A stretch of 64,000 bases of DNA from Pseudovirgaria hyperparasitica (taxonomy: Eukaryota > Ascomycota > Dothideomycetes > Acrospermales > Acrospermaceae): NCBI RefSeq assembly GCF_010093815.1, contig NW_022985553.1:902133-966132 (forward strand), written 5' to 3'. The translations under genes were made by a program, and so were the position numbers. Below are positions 53,401 to 64,000 of this stretch, in pieces. The notes under the pieces were generated by a model, which saw only the letters and a program-made list of their open reading frames with translations, was not told the DNA's origin and searched no databases. Within the stretch, counting starts at the first letter, position 1; every line of letters starts with the position of its first letter.

Positions 53401-56400
53401 GAACAACAACAACAACGATACACTATTCATACACAGATATGTGGAAACCTACCACTAGGTCCGAGCAAGCAAGCGTGAGTTCGAGATGAGGGGCCTACGA
53501 ATATGAAGACGTGTAGCTGGGTATTCCAGAAGCACACTTTCTCGTGTCTTTCTCGATCGATGCCTCCCCAATCGTTGGACAGACTCAGGCTATTCCCTAC
53601 CTATGCATTAGCATGCTTTGCCTCGCCAGGACACACATCTGCAAGCTATAAAAGCAAACAACACACATCAGCAACACTCATTCCCGGCACGAAAAATAGT
53701 CTCTTTTCGAAGGTGTAAACAGCAAACACACATCGTGCAACTATCACGGTGGAAATTAACATAATCCCGTCATTTACAATACCCCATATAGCGATGATCG
53801 TAGTATGGTAACAATAATACCCATAGGCTTTACTTACCTTTTGCGTATAGGAGTAGATATGAATATATCGTTCTATATATCGCCCTAGTCTACTTGTGAA
53901 TATGTTTATACTTGGAAGGACTTTGGCATGTTTATTCAAGAGCGTCTTAGTGAAGATTTGTAAGGAGATGTTTTACTAGGTATATTGAGATATATTTAAC
54001 TTGTGAGGATGGGAGTTATACTTTGAAAGGCATATTATGAATGGATCCAGTTGGAGGTCATCTACAGACTTACTACATAGCTAGCGAGCTAGGCACGAAG
54101 AGAGGTAGATAGGTACACCTATCCCATACTCAGACTATATTGTCATTCTTCCTAAAACGTGGTGAGGTAAAGCTACGTCCAGAATGCAGCTATATCACAT
54201 CGCGTGGTTCTATCACAGCACGCACGTCATATCACGTCACGTCACACATCACCTCACATCACAGTCTCTTCTTCAAAGAAAAAAAAAATAGACGGAAAAA
54301 AGAACTTGGAAAGAACCCAGAGACAAAACGATAAAATGACATAAAATCGACCTCCTAAAAAAAAAGAAGAAGGGATCCCGGGATGTGCGAAACTGGGCAG
54401 GAACCCTGCGTTCGTTCCATGACCTGGCCATGCCCTGCCCTGCCATGCTATGCCATGCCCTGCCCTGCGTCGCGGCAGTGTACATTATTATACAAACGTG
54501 CAAAAATCAATACTCGGTAACCACAGTCCCCAGTGCCCCAAACCCAAAGTCCCAGTCCAGTCCAGTGCAATGTAAAGCAAAGCAATGCACAAATCTACCA
54601 AAACCAAGCCCTCACACCCGGCAAAGGCAAGAAGCCACCCCCAAATGAAAAACGGCCAAAGAAGTAGTAGAGTGCAAAAAAACAGGGCATGAAGATCGAC
54701 AAGAAAATGACATAAGATGGAATGTCGAAGATATATATGCACGCACGGATGGATACGGAGGGATAGAAATGCAGGGCTCAGGGTCTATATCCATCCAGCG
54801 TACCCACGACCCCGGGGCAGTCACCACCACCTACGTAGCAGGTTAAATTGCAAACTTTGTCCCGCTAAGGTTTCCTTTTTGCAGGGCGTGTAGGGCGGAG
54901 AGAGAGATATTAATATGCTTTTTCTTTGAAACGGTTGAGTATGCGATGTGCTGGGGAGGGGTAGAGGGGGTTGAGTGGTTGGATGAGAGTGTGGCCAGGG
55001 GGGGGAACAGTTCCTAATGCGGAACGGAGTTGACTGCGCGGGCGAGGGGGTATGGCAGGGCAGTTTAGTGGTGATCGTTTGCGGGCGGACCTGGCTTTAT
55101 ACAGGCTGGTTTGCTGTGTGTGTAGGGTTGGTGTGTAGCGGGCTGTGTACATTGTCTTTAGTGTCAGGGTTGAGGTTGCGGATGGGTTGCATTGCGTTGC
55201 AGAGGGTTGAAAAAAGCCTTCTATCACATTGCGTTGTTTTCATCGTCGTCGCGGTGGTCGGGTGTTAGGGCGGCAGTGGTCGGGTTAAAGATGTTGAAAA
55301 GTTGACCTTGTTTCGTCCAGGGCGCATGCATGAACGGACGTCGGGTCCCGGGCCGCGCGCTACGTCATTGATCATACGAGTCAGGGGAGTTCCGACGGAC
55401 TTAACGGGCCCACGACCCGAGTCACGTGGATCCGTCATCACGTGCTCGACTACAGGGGAATAGCAGACGCACCACCGAATTATGAGCGAGAGAATGCCCT
55501 GGTTGCAGGTGAGACACGCAGCGTTTCCAGAAAGAAATTTTCTCCGTATAGTGATAGATGGAAGGAACATTTTCTTGGGCGTGAGATACATAACCTTCCA
55601 CCCCGTTGTCTCGGTCAGCAACGAGTTCGCGAATGGAACACCGCGGAGATGTGTGCGCCCAACGGGTGGAACATGCGAGTGTGTGCTGTCAGGATCTTGG
55701 CAAACTCCAGCCACGATGGTAAGGGGATGGATTGTGGATGAGATCAATGGAAAAGCCTCGTGTTCTTCGGGAAGTCCAAGTCCACCGATGGGGCCGCGGG
55801 TTCTGGAGCAAGCATTTCCATGTAAGCCGGGCCAGCCCTATGGAAAATTTTTGACCCACACAGCCTCAACCTTTTTTCTTTTTCTTCTCTCCCTTCAAGC
55901 CACCACGCTGCCGCCGCGGGGCTGCAGCTGGCCATGAAGCGAAGGGAACCGTTCCGCTGTACGTACAGAGTAAGCACAAGCATCCATCCCGCGTGTGGGC
56001 GTGTGGTGATTTGGGAGCATGGGGAGAGAAAAGCTTATGCCCCGATGCGATCCTTTCAATCTGAAAAAGTGCAGCAACGCTGACACTGCAAGCCCATTTC
56101 CAGCTCATGAATGCTCCTCCACATGCTCGGCCGAATGGTCTGTTGCATCCATCGTGGGAATCTAGATGCAACCTTCTCCTGCTTCCTACTGCTACCTGCT
56201 TGCTTTGCTGGCGACAGATATGGCGAGGCTTCACAACAGACAGTAGTCGTCGTTGTCGTCGTCGTCGGCGCGCGCGGGCAGAATTCCGTGCAAGCTGAAC
56301 GTTACGTACAGTGTTGTTACTGCGACACATGCTATTGGGCGCTTGCATCGCAAATATAGAGTTTCACATGGCTAGCTGGCCTCCCAGTCGCGTGGCACTC

Positions 56401-57770
56401 CCAATCATGTATTGCCGTATGCAGCAGTCAAGCATGTCCCAAGCTGGAGATCGGGAAAACAACGGCTGGCGGACGCGTGGCCGCGCAACCGTTCAGCTAC
56501 CGACGAGCTCTAGTTATGACTGATCATTCGATATCTTGGCGTGGCTTGTTGCGACGGTCAGCAATAGCGATACCAATAGCGATACCAATAGCTGGGCATA
56601 CCCCGTGTACGAGAACGAGGGTCGACGTTGATCAGAGCAATCCATCTACGCGGGACTTGACCACGATACGTGCTAATAGTGATCACGCGACTTTGAGGCT
56701 GTCGATCATGAGATTGGATCTGGGTGAGCGACCTTTACGCGCGCTCTGCACGTCCCTGAACGGTCTCCTCGCTTCGGCAAAGTGTGGTTGCTTCCGGCGG
56801 GTCGTGGTCGTGGTTGTGGTCGTGGTCCAAGGGTTCGATGAGGCGCAGCAATGCGGCTCTTTCATGTATAACCATGTATAGTCACTGATGGGGAATATAT
56901 CGATATTGCCCAAGAAATAACATAATTGCTCAGTATTCTTGGAAGTGTGTCAGGGATTGATGGAGATTGGCTATCGATTGCAGTCCGGCGTCGGAAAACC
57001 GGGGGATGTGGCCGTGCAGTCTAGACCATAATGGGTTAGTGCATGTCACTAGCGTCGCGCCCGCCGACCCCCGTGTCTCTTAACGTAGGTCTGGAGTGTC
57101 TTCTAGAAGCCGAGACTGGCTGGACTCTGCTGTGAATTTGTGATGTTGTGATGGACTCGACCGGACTCAACTGTCGCACTGTGAGCCCAGAGCTTCTCAA
57201 CACAATGCCAGTAGTCTGCTGAACAATGCAGGTGGTCGAAAATAGAATATGCAGGACACTTGCGTGGGTATCTATCGGTGTGCATGAAGACTCCGTGGCC
57301 GTTCGTCAAATAATGATGATGGAAGCTTGGAAGGTAGAGAATCAGGCATTAATCAGCCAAAAGTCAGGCCGACATCCCGACTGTGTGCGCAAAAGCCGAG
57401 TAAACGGGCAGGCAGGGATTAGGCAGAGTTTTTTTTATTGTTGCTTTCGAGCGAGAAGTGGGGCGGCCGGTTGGGGAAGTCGCACTGGAGCACTATTAGT
57501 ACTACTTGGGTAGCTACCTAATGCAGGTAGTAATGGAAAATAAGCGGGGCCAGGTGCCGATCGCCGTACTGGGGAGGAGCGACCAAAGACGCTAGGGAGT
57601 AGGGACTGGACCCTGAATTTGCAGCAAAGCAGCGTCATCGCCCTACCGGTCATGGATCCACTCACACACACTGTTCCTGTCAACTTATAATTTGCCACCC
57701 TCCTCCAACCCACTCTGTCCACCTCATCATACACACACACACCCACACAGAGCCATACATCATCTCCATC
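53401..57770. other. 4.4-kb intergenic region upstream of the C2H2 gene
   Basis: No convincing gene. Contents: AT-rich sequence at 53.7-54.1 kb, A-runs at 54.28-54.37 kb, a CCATGCCCTG-type short repeat at 54424-54470, two CACGTG E-boxes 16 bp apart (55423 and 55439), a 12-bp repeat AATAGCGATACC near 56564-56592, and GTC runs near 56244 and 56807. A minus-strand frame at 55265-55747 (160 codons) has no domain and looks spurious. A long regulatory region for the transcription factor is plausible. Confidence 0.5.
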
Positions 57771-59798
57771 ATGCTAGCTCGCCATCCGCAACAACGCAGC
57801 AATACCTTCAACAACACCTTCGTCAATCAACAGCTTCCATCGCCTGCACCTTCACACTCCAGCTTCTCAGACCATCTACCCACCACCGCGTCGCCCGACT
57901 TCAACCTGCAGAACTACCTCAACACTTTGCCTTACAACTTCGACCAGGATTCCACCATTGAACCCTCCAGCGAGACATCGTTCATGAACAACTTCGACTA
58001 TACCAATAGCCCCGCCATCCGGGTCCAGCAGTCGACTCCGGTGCCTCAATTGCCAGGGGCATACAGCCAGTCTGGGAATCTGTACGAGTGGGACATGTTT
58101 AGCAGGCAACAAGGGAACAACAACAACAACAACAACAATCATCTGCAGACACCACAGAAACGCGTCCCAGCGTCGCATCGCCGGGCACCCTCGACATCGT
58201 CGGCCGGATCAGACTTCAGCTCAGCCTCCAACAACACGTCGGCGAATGCATCCGCCACTGTCCGTTACCCGTACGTCGCCCATCCCGTGCCTGAACTACC
58301 ATTCACTGACTCATCATTCAGCGCTGACGAATCAACCGCACTCTACTCGAAGCAAACTTCTCTACCTACTCCCACCCAGACACCCACTTCAGAGTCTTTT
58401 CTCTCTTCCTCATATCAGACCTTCAACTCCCAACCTAACCTTTACACCACAACTGGGAACGCCCACGACGCGATGAGGAACATTCTTCAGGATACCACCA
58501 AGTATGACGACGATTACTCGGTGTCAAGTTATGGTCGCAACTCGCCTGCAACGCCACACAACGACGACTTCGAGGAGGTATCAAGGATATCCAATGGTGA
58601 GAATCCAGTCCATGATGACGTCGATGATTGGCTTCAGTACTTACAATTTCCCCCAGATGTCGCGTCCAACTTCAAGTTTGAAAGTCAAGACATGTGGAAT
58701 AGGCCGATGATGGGCAAGTCCCTTGCACGCCCAACACCAAAGCATCTCTCTCCTCAGCAGTTTCAGTCGATTGCACGATCACAGTCACCACAAATCCAGA
58801 AGCCTGCATCACCTTTCAAGCCGACATCTACTTACATGGGCTCGTCTCATCGCTTGAACGCTTCGCAATTACGCGATCAACAGCAACAGTCTGTGGCAGC
58901 CGAGGCAAGCTCTGCGATGCGGAACTACCAGCAGGCGCAGCAACAACCGAAGACGATATCTCCGAAGGAAGTGTCTCTCGATTACGATAACTCGGAGGAT
59001 ACCAAGAATATGTCCCTGTTTCCCGAGAACGATTCAGAGTCATTCGGTCAGCAATTTAACAGTGGCAACCAATTTGGTCTCCAACCGTTCGGCAACACAG
59101 AACAGGCCTCTTGGAACATTCCGCGGTCAGGCGAGGCTGACTTCACCACGCCCTCGTCAGCTGCCAACTATAACTTTATGGCACCAGTCGTTCCTCAAGG
59201 CCTCCCGCAGGTCCAATTTACCCAACAGCAATACCGAAGCATCAGTAACATGCCACCTGCGCCTGAACCAACCCCAGACTTCCCAGCGCACTTGACTTCC
59301 ATGGAGTCAAGCGCCAGCGAGGCTGGTCTGGACAACAGTTTCGAAGACGTCCGTCGACCAGAAAACGTCAACGCAGATCGGGGCACGTATTCATGCACAT
59401 ATCAGAATTGCAGCCAGCGTTTTGAAACCCCACGAGAGCTGCAGAAACATAAACGTGAAGGACATCGCCAAAACGTTACACACGGCAGTCCAGGAGTTGG
59501 CAGCCATCTATCGTCTGCAGAGCTCATGGAACGGAATTCACAGGCTGGTCCGCACATCTGCAAGCGCACAAACCCATCAACTGGCAAGCCATGCAACACG
59601 GAGTTTTCCAGGCCGTACGACTTGACGAGACACGAGGACACTATTCACAACATCCGCAAGCAAAAGGTCAGGTGCGCGCTCTGCATCGAGGAAAAAACGT
59701 TTTCCAGGAATGACGCGCTCACAAGACATATGCGCGTCGTGCATCCGGAAGTGGACTTTCCCGGCAAGCACCGTCGCCGAGGTGGTGCGCATGACTGA
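57771..59798 (+). CDS. C2H2 zinc-finger transcription factor (possibly Rpn4-like)
   Basis: 675 aa, single exon. Residues 1-530 are Ser/Gln/Asn-rich and disordered, with a polyN run (eight N, from AAC repeats) near 120 and polyQ patches, typical of an activation region; an acidic-hydrophobic segment DDVDDWLQYLQFPPDV lies near residue 285. The C-terminus carries three C2H2 fingers: YSCTYQNCSQRF...H-x4-H, then HICKR...CNTEFSRPYDLTRHEDTIH, then VRCALCIEEKTFSRNDALTRH with MRVVHPEVDF. The FSRPYDLTRHE and TFSRNDALTRH pattern recalls the paired fingers of the proteasome-gene regulator Rpn4, but the assignment is from memory of the pattern and not certain. Nuclear DNA binding is well supported. CT/CA-rich leader upstream. 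Confidence 0.87.
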   Translation: MLARHPQQRSNTFNNTFVNQQLPSPAPSHSSFSDHLPTTASPDFNLQNYLNTLPYNFDQDSTIEPSSETSFMNNFDYTNSPAIRVQQSTPVPQLPGAYSQSGNLYEWDMFSRQQGNNNNNNNNHLQTPQKRVPASHRRAPSTSSAGSDFSSASNNTSANASATVRYPYVAHPVPELPFTDSSFSADESTALYSKQTSLPTPTQTPTSESFLSSSYQTFNSQPNLYTTTGNAHDAMRNILQDTTKYDDDYSVSSYGRNSPATPHNDDFEEVSRISNGENPVHDDVDDWLQYLQFPPDVASNFKFESQDMWNRPMMGKSLARPTPKHLSPQQFQSIARSQSPQIQKPASPFKPTSTYMGSSHRLNASQLRDQQQQSVAAEASSAMRNYQQAQQQPKTISPKEVSLDYDNSEDTKNMSLFPENDSESFGQQFNSGNQFGLQPFGNTEQASWNIPRSGEADFTTPSSAANYNFMAPVVPQGLPQVQFTQQQYRSISNMPPAPEPTPDFPAHLTSMESSASEAGLDNSFEDVRRPENVNADRGTYSCTYQNCSQRFETPRELQKHKREGHRQNVTHGSPGVGSHLSSAELMERNSQAGPHICKRTNPSTGKPCNTEFSRPYDLTRHEDTIHNIRKQKVRCALCIEEKTFSRNDALTRHMRVVHPEVDFPGKHRRRGGAHD

Positions 59799-62700
59799 GC
59801 GAAGGTGTCTGACGTCTGTCAACGCCGTTTGACTCGATTGCACGTATCGATCTGTGCGCCATCAGTTCGCATCATCGTGGTCCGCGCCAAGCTGCCGATG
59901 AATAGGGACCCCGCTTGTTCGAAACGCGATGACGTCATAGTCCGGCCACTTTGCGCCCGACATTACACAATTTCCACTGCCGTCACTCTTAGCGATTTTT
60001 GTTTTCATGTCTATTGCTTTTTCCTCGCTTGGAGCTCGCCGGCCGAACCTCCTGAGGTCCTGGTGGTAATGTGTTTATGACGGTATATGAATATTTGATA
60101 CTGGCCGAGCGAATGTTTTATGATGTTCATGTATTTCCTTTACGTCCAGAAAACAGAGCGCCGAACATGTTGCAGATCTCGGAAAAATGCGCATTTCAAT
60201 GACGCGCTTATCTCGTTTCACATTGTAGTCTTTGGGCATTAGCGACAACGTAGATTTCCTGTTTACTGTCTCAGCGATTTCATACTATACCCCCCTTTCT
60301 CAGGCTCAAATTATCAACACATTTTTGGGGACCTTCTTCTTCGTCTTCTTCCTCTTCTTGGGCCAAGTCTACGTTATAAATTACCGAGGTCATCACGTGT
60401 GTGACCCAGCTGCACTGTATTTTTATCTATTGTACATTAAATTAATGTTGGAGGAATCTCTAATGGAGACGATTTCGAAGTGTATTAACACCATCCTTGT
60501 ACTGTATGTATGCATGTATGTATGTATGTATGCGCTGTGGTGGAATTGGAATAATGATCAGTCAATTATCAAGCAATATCGTGCTCATTCCTTTAACCAT
60601 CCGATAATGGCCAAAATAAATTGAGATAAACACACACATCTGTAATCGTTTCCAAACCTAGTCCGCCCCCTTGCCAACTTGGGCAGGCATGATCAGCTCA
60701 TGCGAAGCCCTGAAATGAATGACAATTGGGAGAGGAGGGGGACTGAGTCTGAGTCTCGGCCGACGGGGTTCTCATGTACGTGTCATGCAGCTGTCATGTA
60801 TTACGGGCAGGCTAGGTTAGGTTACTGTAGGTGCTGGTGGTGCCAAGATAGGTAGGGGATGGATGGGGAACGGGCCTGAATAGCTGGAGGTGCGCCCAGC
60901 TGGAGGGAAGGTTAGGCTATTTAATAATTAGGCTACCTAGGTTTGTGGAACTAATAATTAGACTAATTAGGTTCTGAAAAAAAAAGGCAATTCGACGGGG
61001 TTTATATAATTATTAACCTGGACTTTTGTTACCTTATTATTGTTGTAGATGTCGTGATGTGTGTTCTGTTCTGTTTGGTATCTATCTGTATCTGGTGTTT
61101 GTTGTGCGATTTGATAGTACTACTTACTTTAGGTCAATTACTGCCTTTGGTAGGTTAGGAGGTTCTTACTATGATTAGGTTTTTGCGATTTTACGATTTT
61201 GTGGAACTGGTTTGTGTCATGCGCGGATGCATGTTATGTGTAGGGTTTTGGTATTATGTTGTCATGTGTGGATTGGTGGTTTGGGTTTTGTGAAAGGGAT
61301 GTAGATACACGGTCGGGCGTTGAGCGTTCTGCGTGTTTGATATGGATGTAACACGCGGATAAGTAGATGTCTGCTAATTTAGTTGTATGGGTGAATGAAT
61401 GAATGAACGAATGAATGAATGAATAGATAGATTGATGCACAGATAGATGCAGAGTCAGATACACCATCCATACTCCCACCCCCTCCTTACGGCTTAACCT
61501 TCTCCCCACTAGCCCTCCTATCCTCAGCCCTACGTATCCATCTATCTATGGATCTCTGTTTGCCTTGTCTTGCCTTGTAGATGCAGAGTCAGATACACCA
61601 TCCATACTCCCACCCCCTCCTTACGGCTTAACCTTCTCCCCACTAGCCCTCCTATCCTCAGCCCTACGTATCCATCTATCTATGGATCTCTGTTTGCCTT
61701 GTCTTGCCTTGTCTTGCCTTGTCTTGCCTCACCTTCCCTCGCTCGCCTCACACCCTCGGCCCGCGCCGACGAATTTGCCGACCGACGGGCGAAAACTCCA
61801 CCGCCCCCTGACTAATTAATTAATTACCACCTCTAATTACCACCATCCACCCAATGGATCCTCCATGGATGATGGACGGACGCATTTCTCAGCTACGCAC
61901 GCACGCACGCACCTCGGCCGATCTATACAACAACCGCACAATCACACATCCACATCCCACACCACCCGGATAGATGGAAGAACTTGGAGATAGAGTGCTG
62001 ATGTCAGATCCGGATGGATGGAACGTTCGGTAGTCGTCAGGCAGGGAAGCTCATTAGTAGTGAGAAGAGGTAGTTGGGAAAGGGCAGGTTAATTAGGCAA
62101 GATCTCGCGTGCGCGCGTGCTTGATTACTTGATTGGGAAGGTGCGTGCGTGCGTGCGCTGCAGTTTGTTGCAGGGACAGGGACAGGGACAGGGATAGTGG
62201 TATGGGCATGGGTAGTAGTAAGACTCGATGGCGGAAGTGGTTATTTTTAGGAAGCGCGATAATGTGTTAGTAATGAACGACGACGTTTGCTTCGTCGGAC
62301 AGGGGATACACGATACAGTATACAGTATACACCGATGCATGCGAGGTTTTGGGTAGGGCGTTCGATATGCGTCTGACTAACTGATTACATTTCAACTGAT
62401 GATTACTTGACAGAGAAGAAGAAGGTTTGAATCGGCTCGCGGCTCGCGGCTCGCGGCTCAAGAAACCTTCAGTCCCCCGTCTCAGAGCGGAGGATTCAGA
62501 TCGACTTGACTACAAGGTGAGCGTTTTACGTATTCTCGCCATCCGTCTGTTCCGGCTGGCATTACGAAAAAGAAGGTCTCTAGTGCCGTGCCATAGTTAT
62601 TTATTAAGCTTGTGTAGTCCGTATCTGACCGTCGGCGAGTCGGACACGGGCACGCGAGGCTGTGTTGTGTGGTGAGATGGTCAGACGATCGACTTGCTAT

Positions 62701-63171
62701 CGGTCGAGTATATCAAGATTTGGTGAGATACCTAATGACTATGACGGTGACTCAGCGTGGACGACGTCGTTGCAGAGGGTGATGATTTAGTAGATACGAA
62801 TGGGGACCAAAGGCTTAGCAATATCTCAGTGTATGAGCAACAGCTTGATGTCTGTCCATGCACTATGCAACGCATTCTGAATAATGCTCACAAACTATTC
62901 ATAAGTCATGTTACATTGTGTCAAGGCTGCAGGGTATGATATCGTATTATTACATGTGAGTAATGAGCCTCGATGCAGGATCTTGAGGTGACACCCCTAA
63001 ACCCTCTTTCGATGCCGCTTCACTCCATCACGACGATGATGTCGCCAAAGGTCCCTTGCCATGTGGTGGGTAGGTGCACGATGCTGTGGCTTCAATGTCG
63101 AGCGGTACACGTGTGCATTGTGCATGGCGCAGACAAATCAAGGCTGACCTGCCTCACCCGCTTCGAACAGC
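59799..63171. other. 3.4-kb intergenic region with simple repeats
   Basis: No convincing gene. Holds (TGTA/TGCA)n at 60503-60532, a GAAT run at 61391-61425, a 134-bp tandem duplication (61444-61711), a CTTGC pentamer run (61697-61730), GCAC at 61896-61911, GCGT at 62140-62157, GGGACA at 62173-62194 and a GGCTCGC run at 62434-62459. Both flanking genes end toward it, so both 3' UTRs fall here. Confidence 0.5.
61444..61711. repeat. 134-bp perfect tandem duplication
   Basis: Copy 1 61444-61577 and copy 2 61578-61711 read identically by eye, from TAGATGCAGAGTC to the TTGCCTTG run. The TTGCC/TTGTC pentamers at the junction probably mediated the duplication. Confidence 0.9.
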
Positions 63172-64000
63172 TCATTCGCATCTCTGACCTCGTCATTCGC
63201 ACTCGAGTAATCTGAAAGTCATGTCAGCAGACCGTACTGCAGCCAACACAAAGCGCACCATACTCCGTTTGCTAGGCAGTCCTAATGCTGCCCCAATGTT
63301 TCGATATCCGTCCCTGCCTTTGACACCCCCGTTCGCGAGCTTTCTCATTGGGCCTTGAGGTACAGCCGAGTCCTGCCATTCACTGCGGCAATAAGGACAA
63401 GTGACCTTGCTACCACTGGCTCTCTTTGTTGCAGCCCATTTGTCGAAACAGGACTTGTGCATGTTGTTGCCACACGCAGCTTGACACCAAGTAACGGGCT
63501 CCTTCTCCTGTTCCATCTCGAAGCAGCAAATGGGACAGTCGTCTTCAATCGCTTTGCGATTTCCATCGTGACTCTCATCAATAGTGTCGATAGGAAGAGG
63601 AGCACCGTTGAAAATGGCATGAAGCTCAGAGGCCAAGAAAGAGTACTGATACTCCAGTTCAGGTGGAGCTTTGAGAACCTGTGTGAGCACCTATATTGCG
63701 TCAGACCTGTCTACACGCTTGACGCTCATCCACTCACATAGATGATGTGTTTGCAGAACTTGCCCATCCGGCCTTGTGGACAGTTGCAGAAGGGCACTTC
63801 CCTTATGTAGACCTTGTAGATATTGCCTGTTGAGCCTGCGAGTTCCACCCGTTCCTCCGGTACATCCTCAGTGCCTGTCCTCTCACGCTCGATCACGAAC
63901 ATTCTAGTGACATTAGACAAATATGGTCACGCCCATACTGGAATAACGTACCTCTGTGTGAGCGCACGCTTACGGGCTTTGGCATACTCCTCGGGTGGAG
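63172..64000 (-). CDS. SWIM/RING zinc-finger protein (5' end outside window)
   Basis: Partial at its N-terminus. Exons in transcript order: before 64000 to 63952, 63903-63738, 63690-63264, 63209-63172; introns 48, 47 and 54 nt. A SWIM zinc finger reads FCNCPQGRMGKFCKHIIYV (CxC-x8-CxH). About 50 residues later comes a RING-type finger: CPICCFEME, WCQAACGNNMHKSCFDKW and CPYCRSEW. SWIM plus RING is the arrangement of ZSWIM2/MEX-like E3 ubiquitin ligases, so ubiquitin-ligase activity is likely but inferred. The last intron is a multiple of three without stop; if retained the protein ends at 63193 instead. The spliced tail reads KRNYSSANDEVRCE. Upstream residues seen at the edge are PPEEYAKARKRALTQR. 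Confidence 0.82.

Noticed and set aside
55265-55747. 160-codon minus-strand frame
   Set aside because: No recognisable domain, no good start context, and opposite-strand frames of similar length.
60814-60925. TTAGG-like strings that could be telomeric repeats
   Set aside because: Only scattered AGGTTAGG/GTTAGGC fragments, no tandem TTAGGG array.

Overview
The window is a piece of a filamentous ascomycete genome (Pezizomycotina, most likely Dothideomycetes). Supporting signs: single-gene transcription units on both strands; short introns of about 45-90 nt with GTA/GTG donors, CTRAC-type branch points and YAG acceptors; characteristic families (HET domain, DUF3405, Ecm33, Grg1/CCG-1, DUF1279, full ABCB pump); and an AT-rich island whose diverged repeats differ mostly by transitions, as after RIP. 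There are no operons, CRISPR arrays or rRNA, and I found no convincing tRNA. Species assignment is inference.

Layout. 0.3-6.4 kb: a seven-exon ABCB exporter (+) converges on a secreted type-B carboxylesterase (-). 7.9-9.9 kb: cytosolic methionyl-tRNA synthetase. 11.3-12.2 kb: an orphan gene with a TATA box and CRE-like sites, next to a possible transposase remnant. 12.9-14.4 kb: histone chaperone Rtt106 (-). 14.8-17.3 kb: DUF3405 membrane protein (+). 17.7-19.5 kb: HET-domain protein (+). 19.5-29 kb: a gene-poor, microsatellite-rich stretch holding one low-complexity gene broken by an 87-N assembly gap at 26313-26399. 29-30.3 kb: GPI wall protein Ecm33 (-). 32.3-33.6 kb: retromer Vps29 (-), followed by a doubtful small gene. 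34.2-35.6 kb: alanine-glyoxylate aminotransferase (+), converging on Elongator Elp1 (-, 35.7-39.9 kb). 40.2-41.1 kb: mitochondrial DUF1279/FAM210-like protein. 42.1-43.1 kb: zinc-type (MDR) oxidoreductase. 44.5-44.8 kb: glucose-repressible Grg1/CCG-1. 46.1-48.4 kb: mitochondrial FAD glycerol-3-phosphate dehydrogenase Gut2. 48.9-49.9 kb: AT-rich island with three tandem arrays and a RIP-like repeat pair. 49.9-53.4 kb: divergent accessory pair, an FHA-protein kinase (-) and an unknown gene with a GC-AG intron (+). 57.8-59.8 kb: C2H2 transcription factor. 63.2-64 kb: SWIM/RING zinc-finger gene running off the right edge.

Most genes are housekeeping and independent. The accessory-looking parts are the HET gene, the exporter/esterase pair, and the AT-rich island with its kinase/unknown divergent pair. 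I see no clearly new multi-gene system; the kinase/unknown pair is the best candidate for a lineage-specific module. All exon structures were read by eye, and every multi-exon gene given as complete sums to a whole number of codons with an open frame, except the gap-broken gene.
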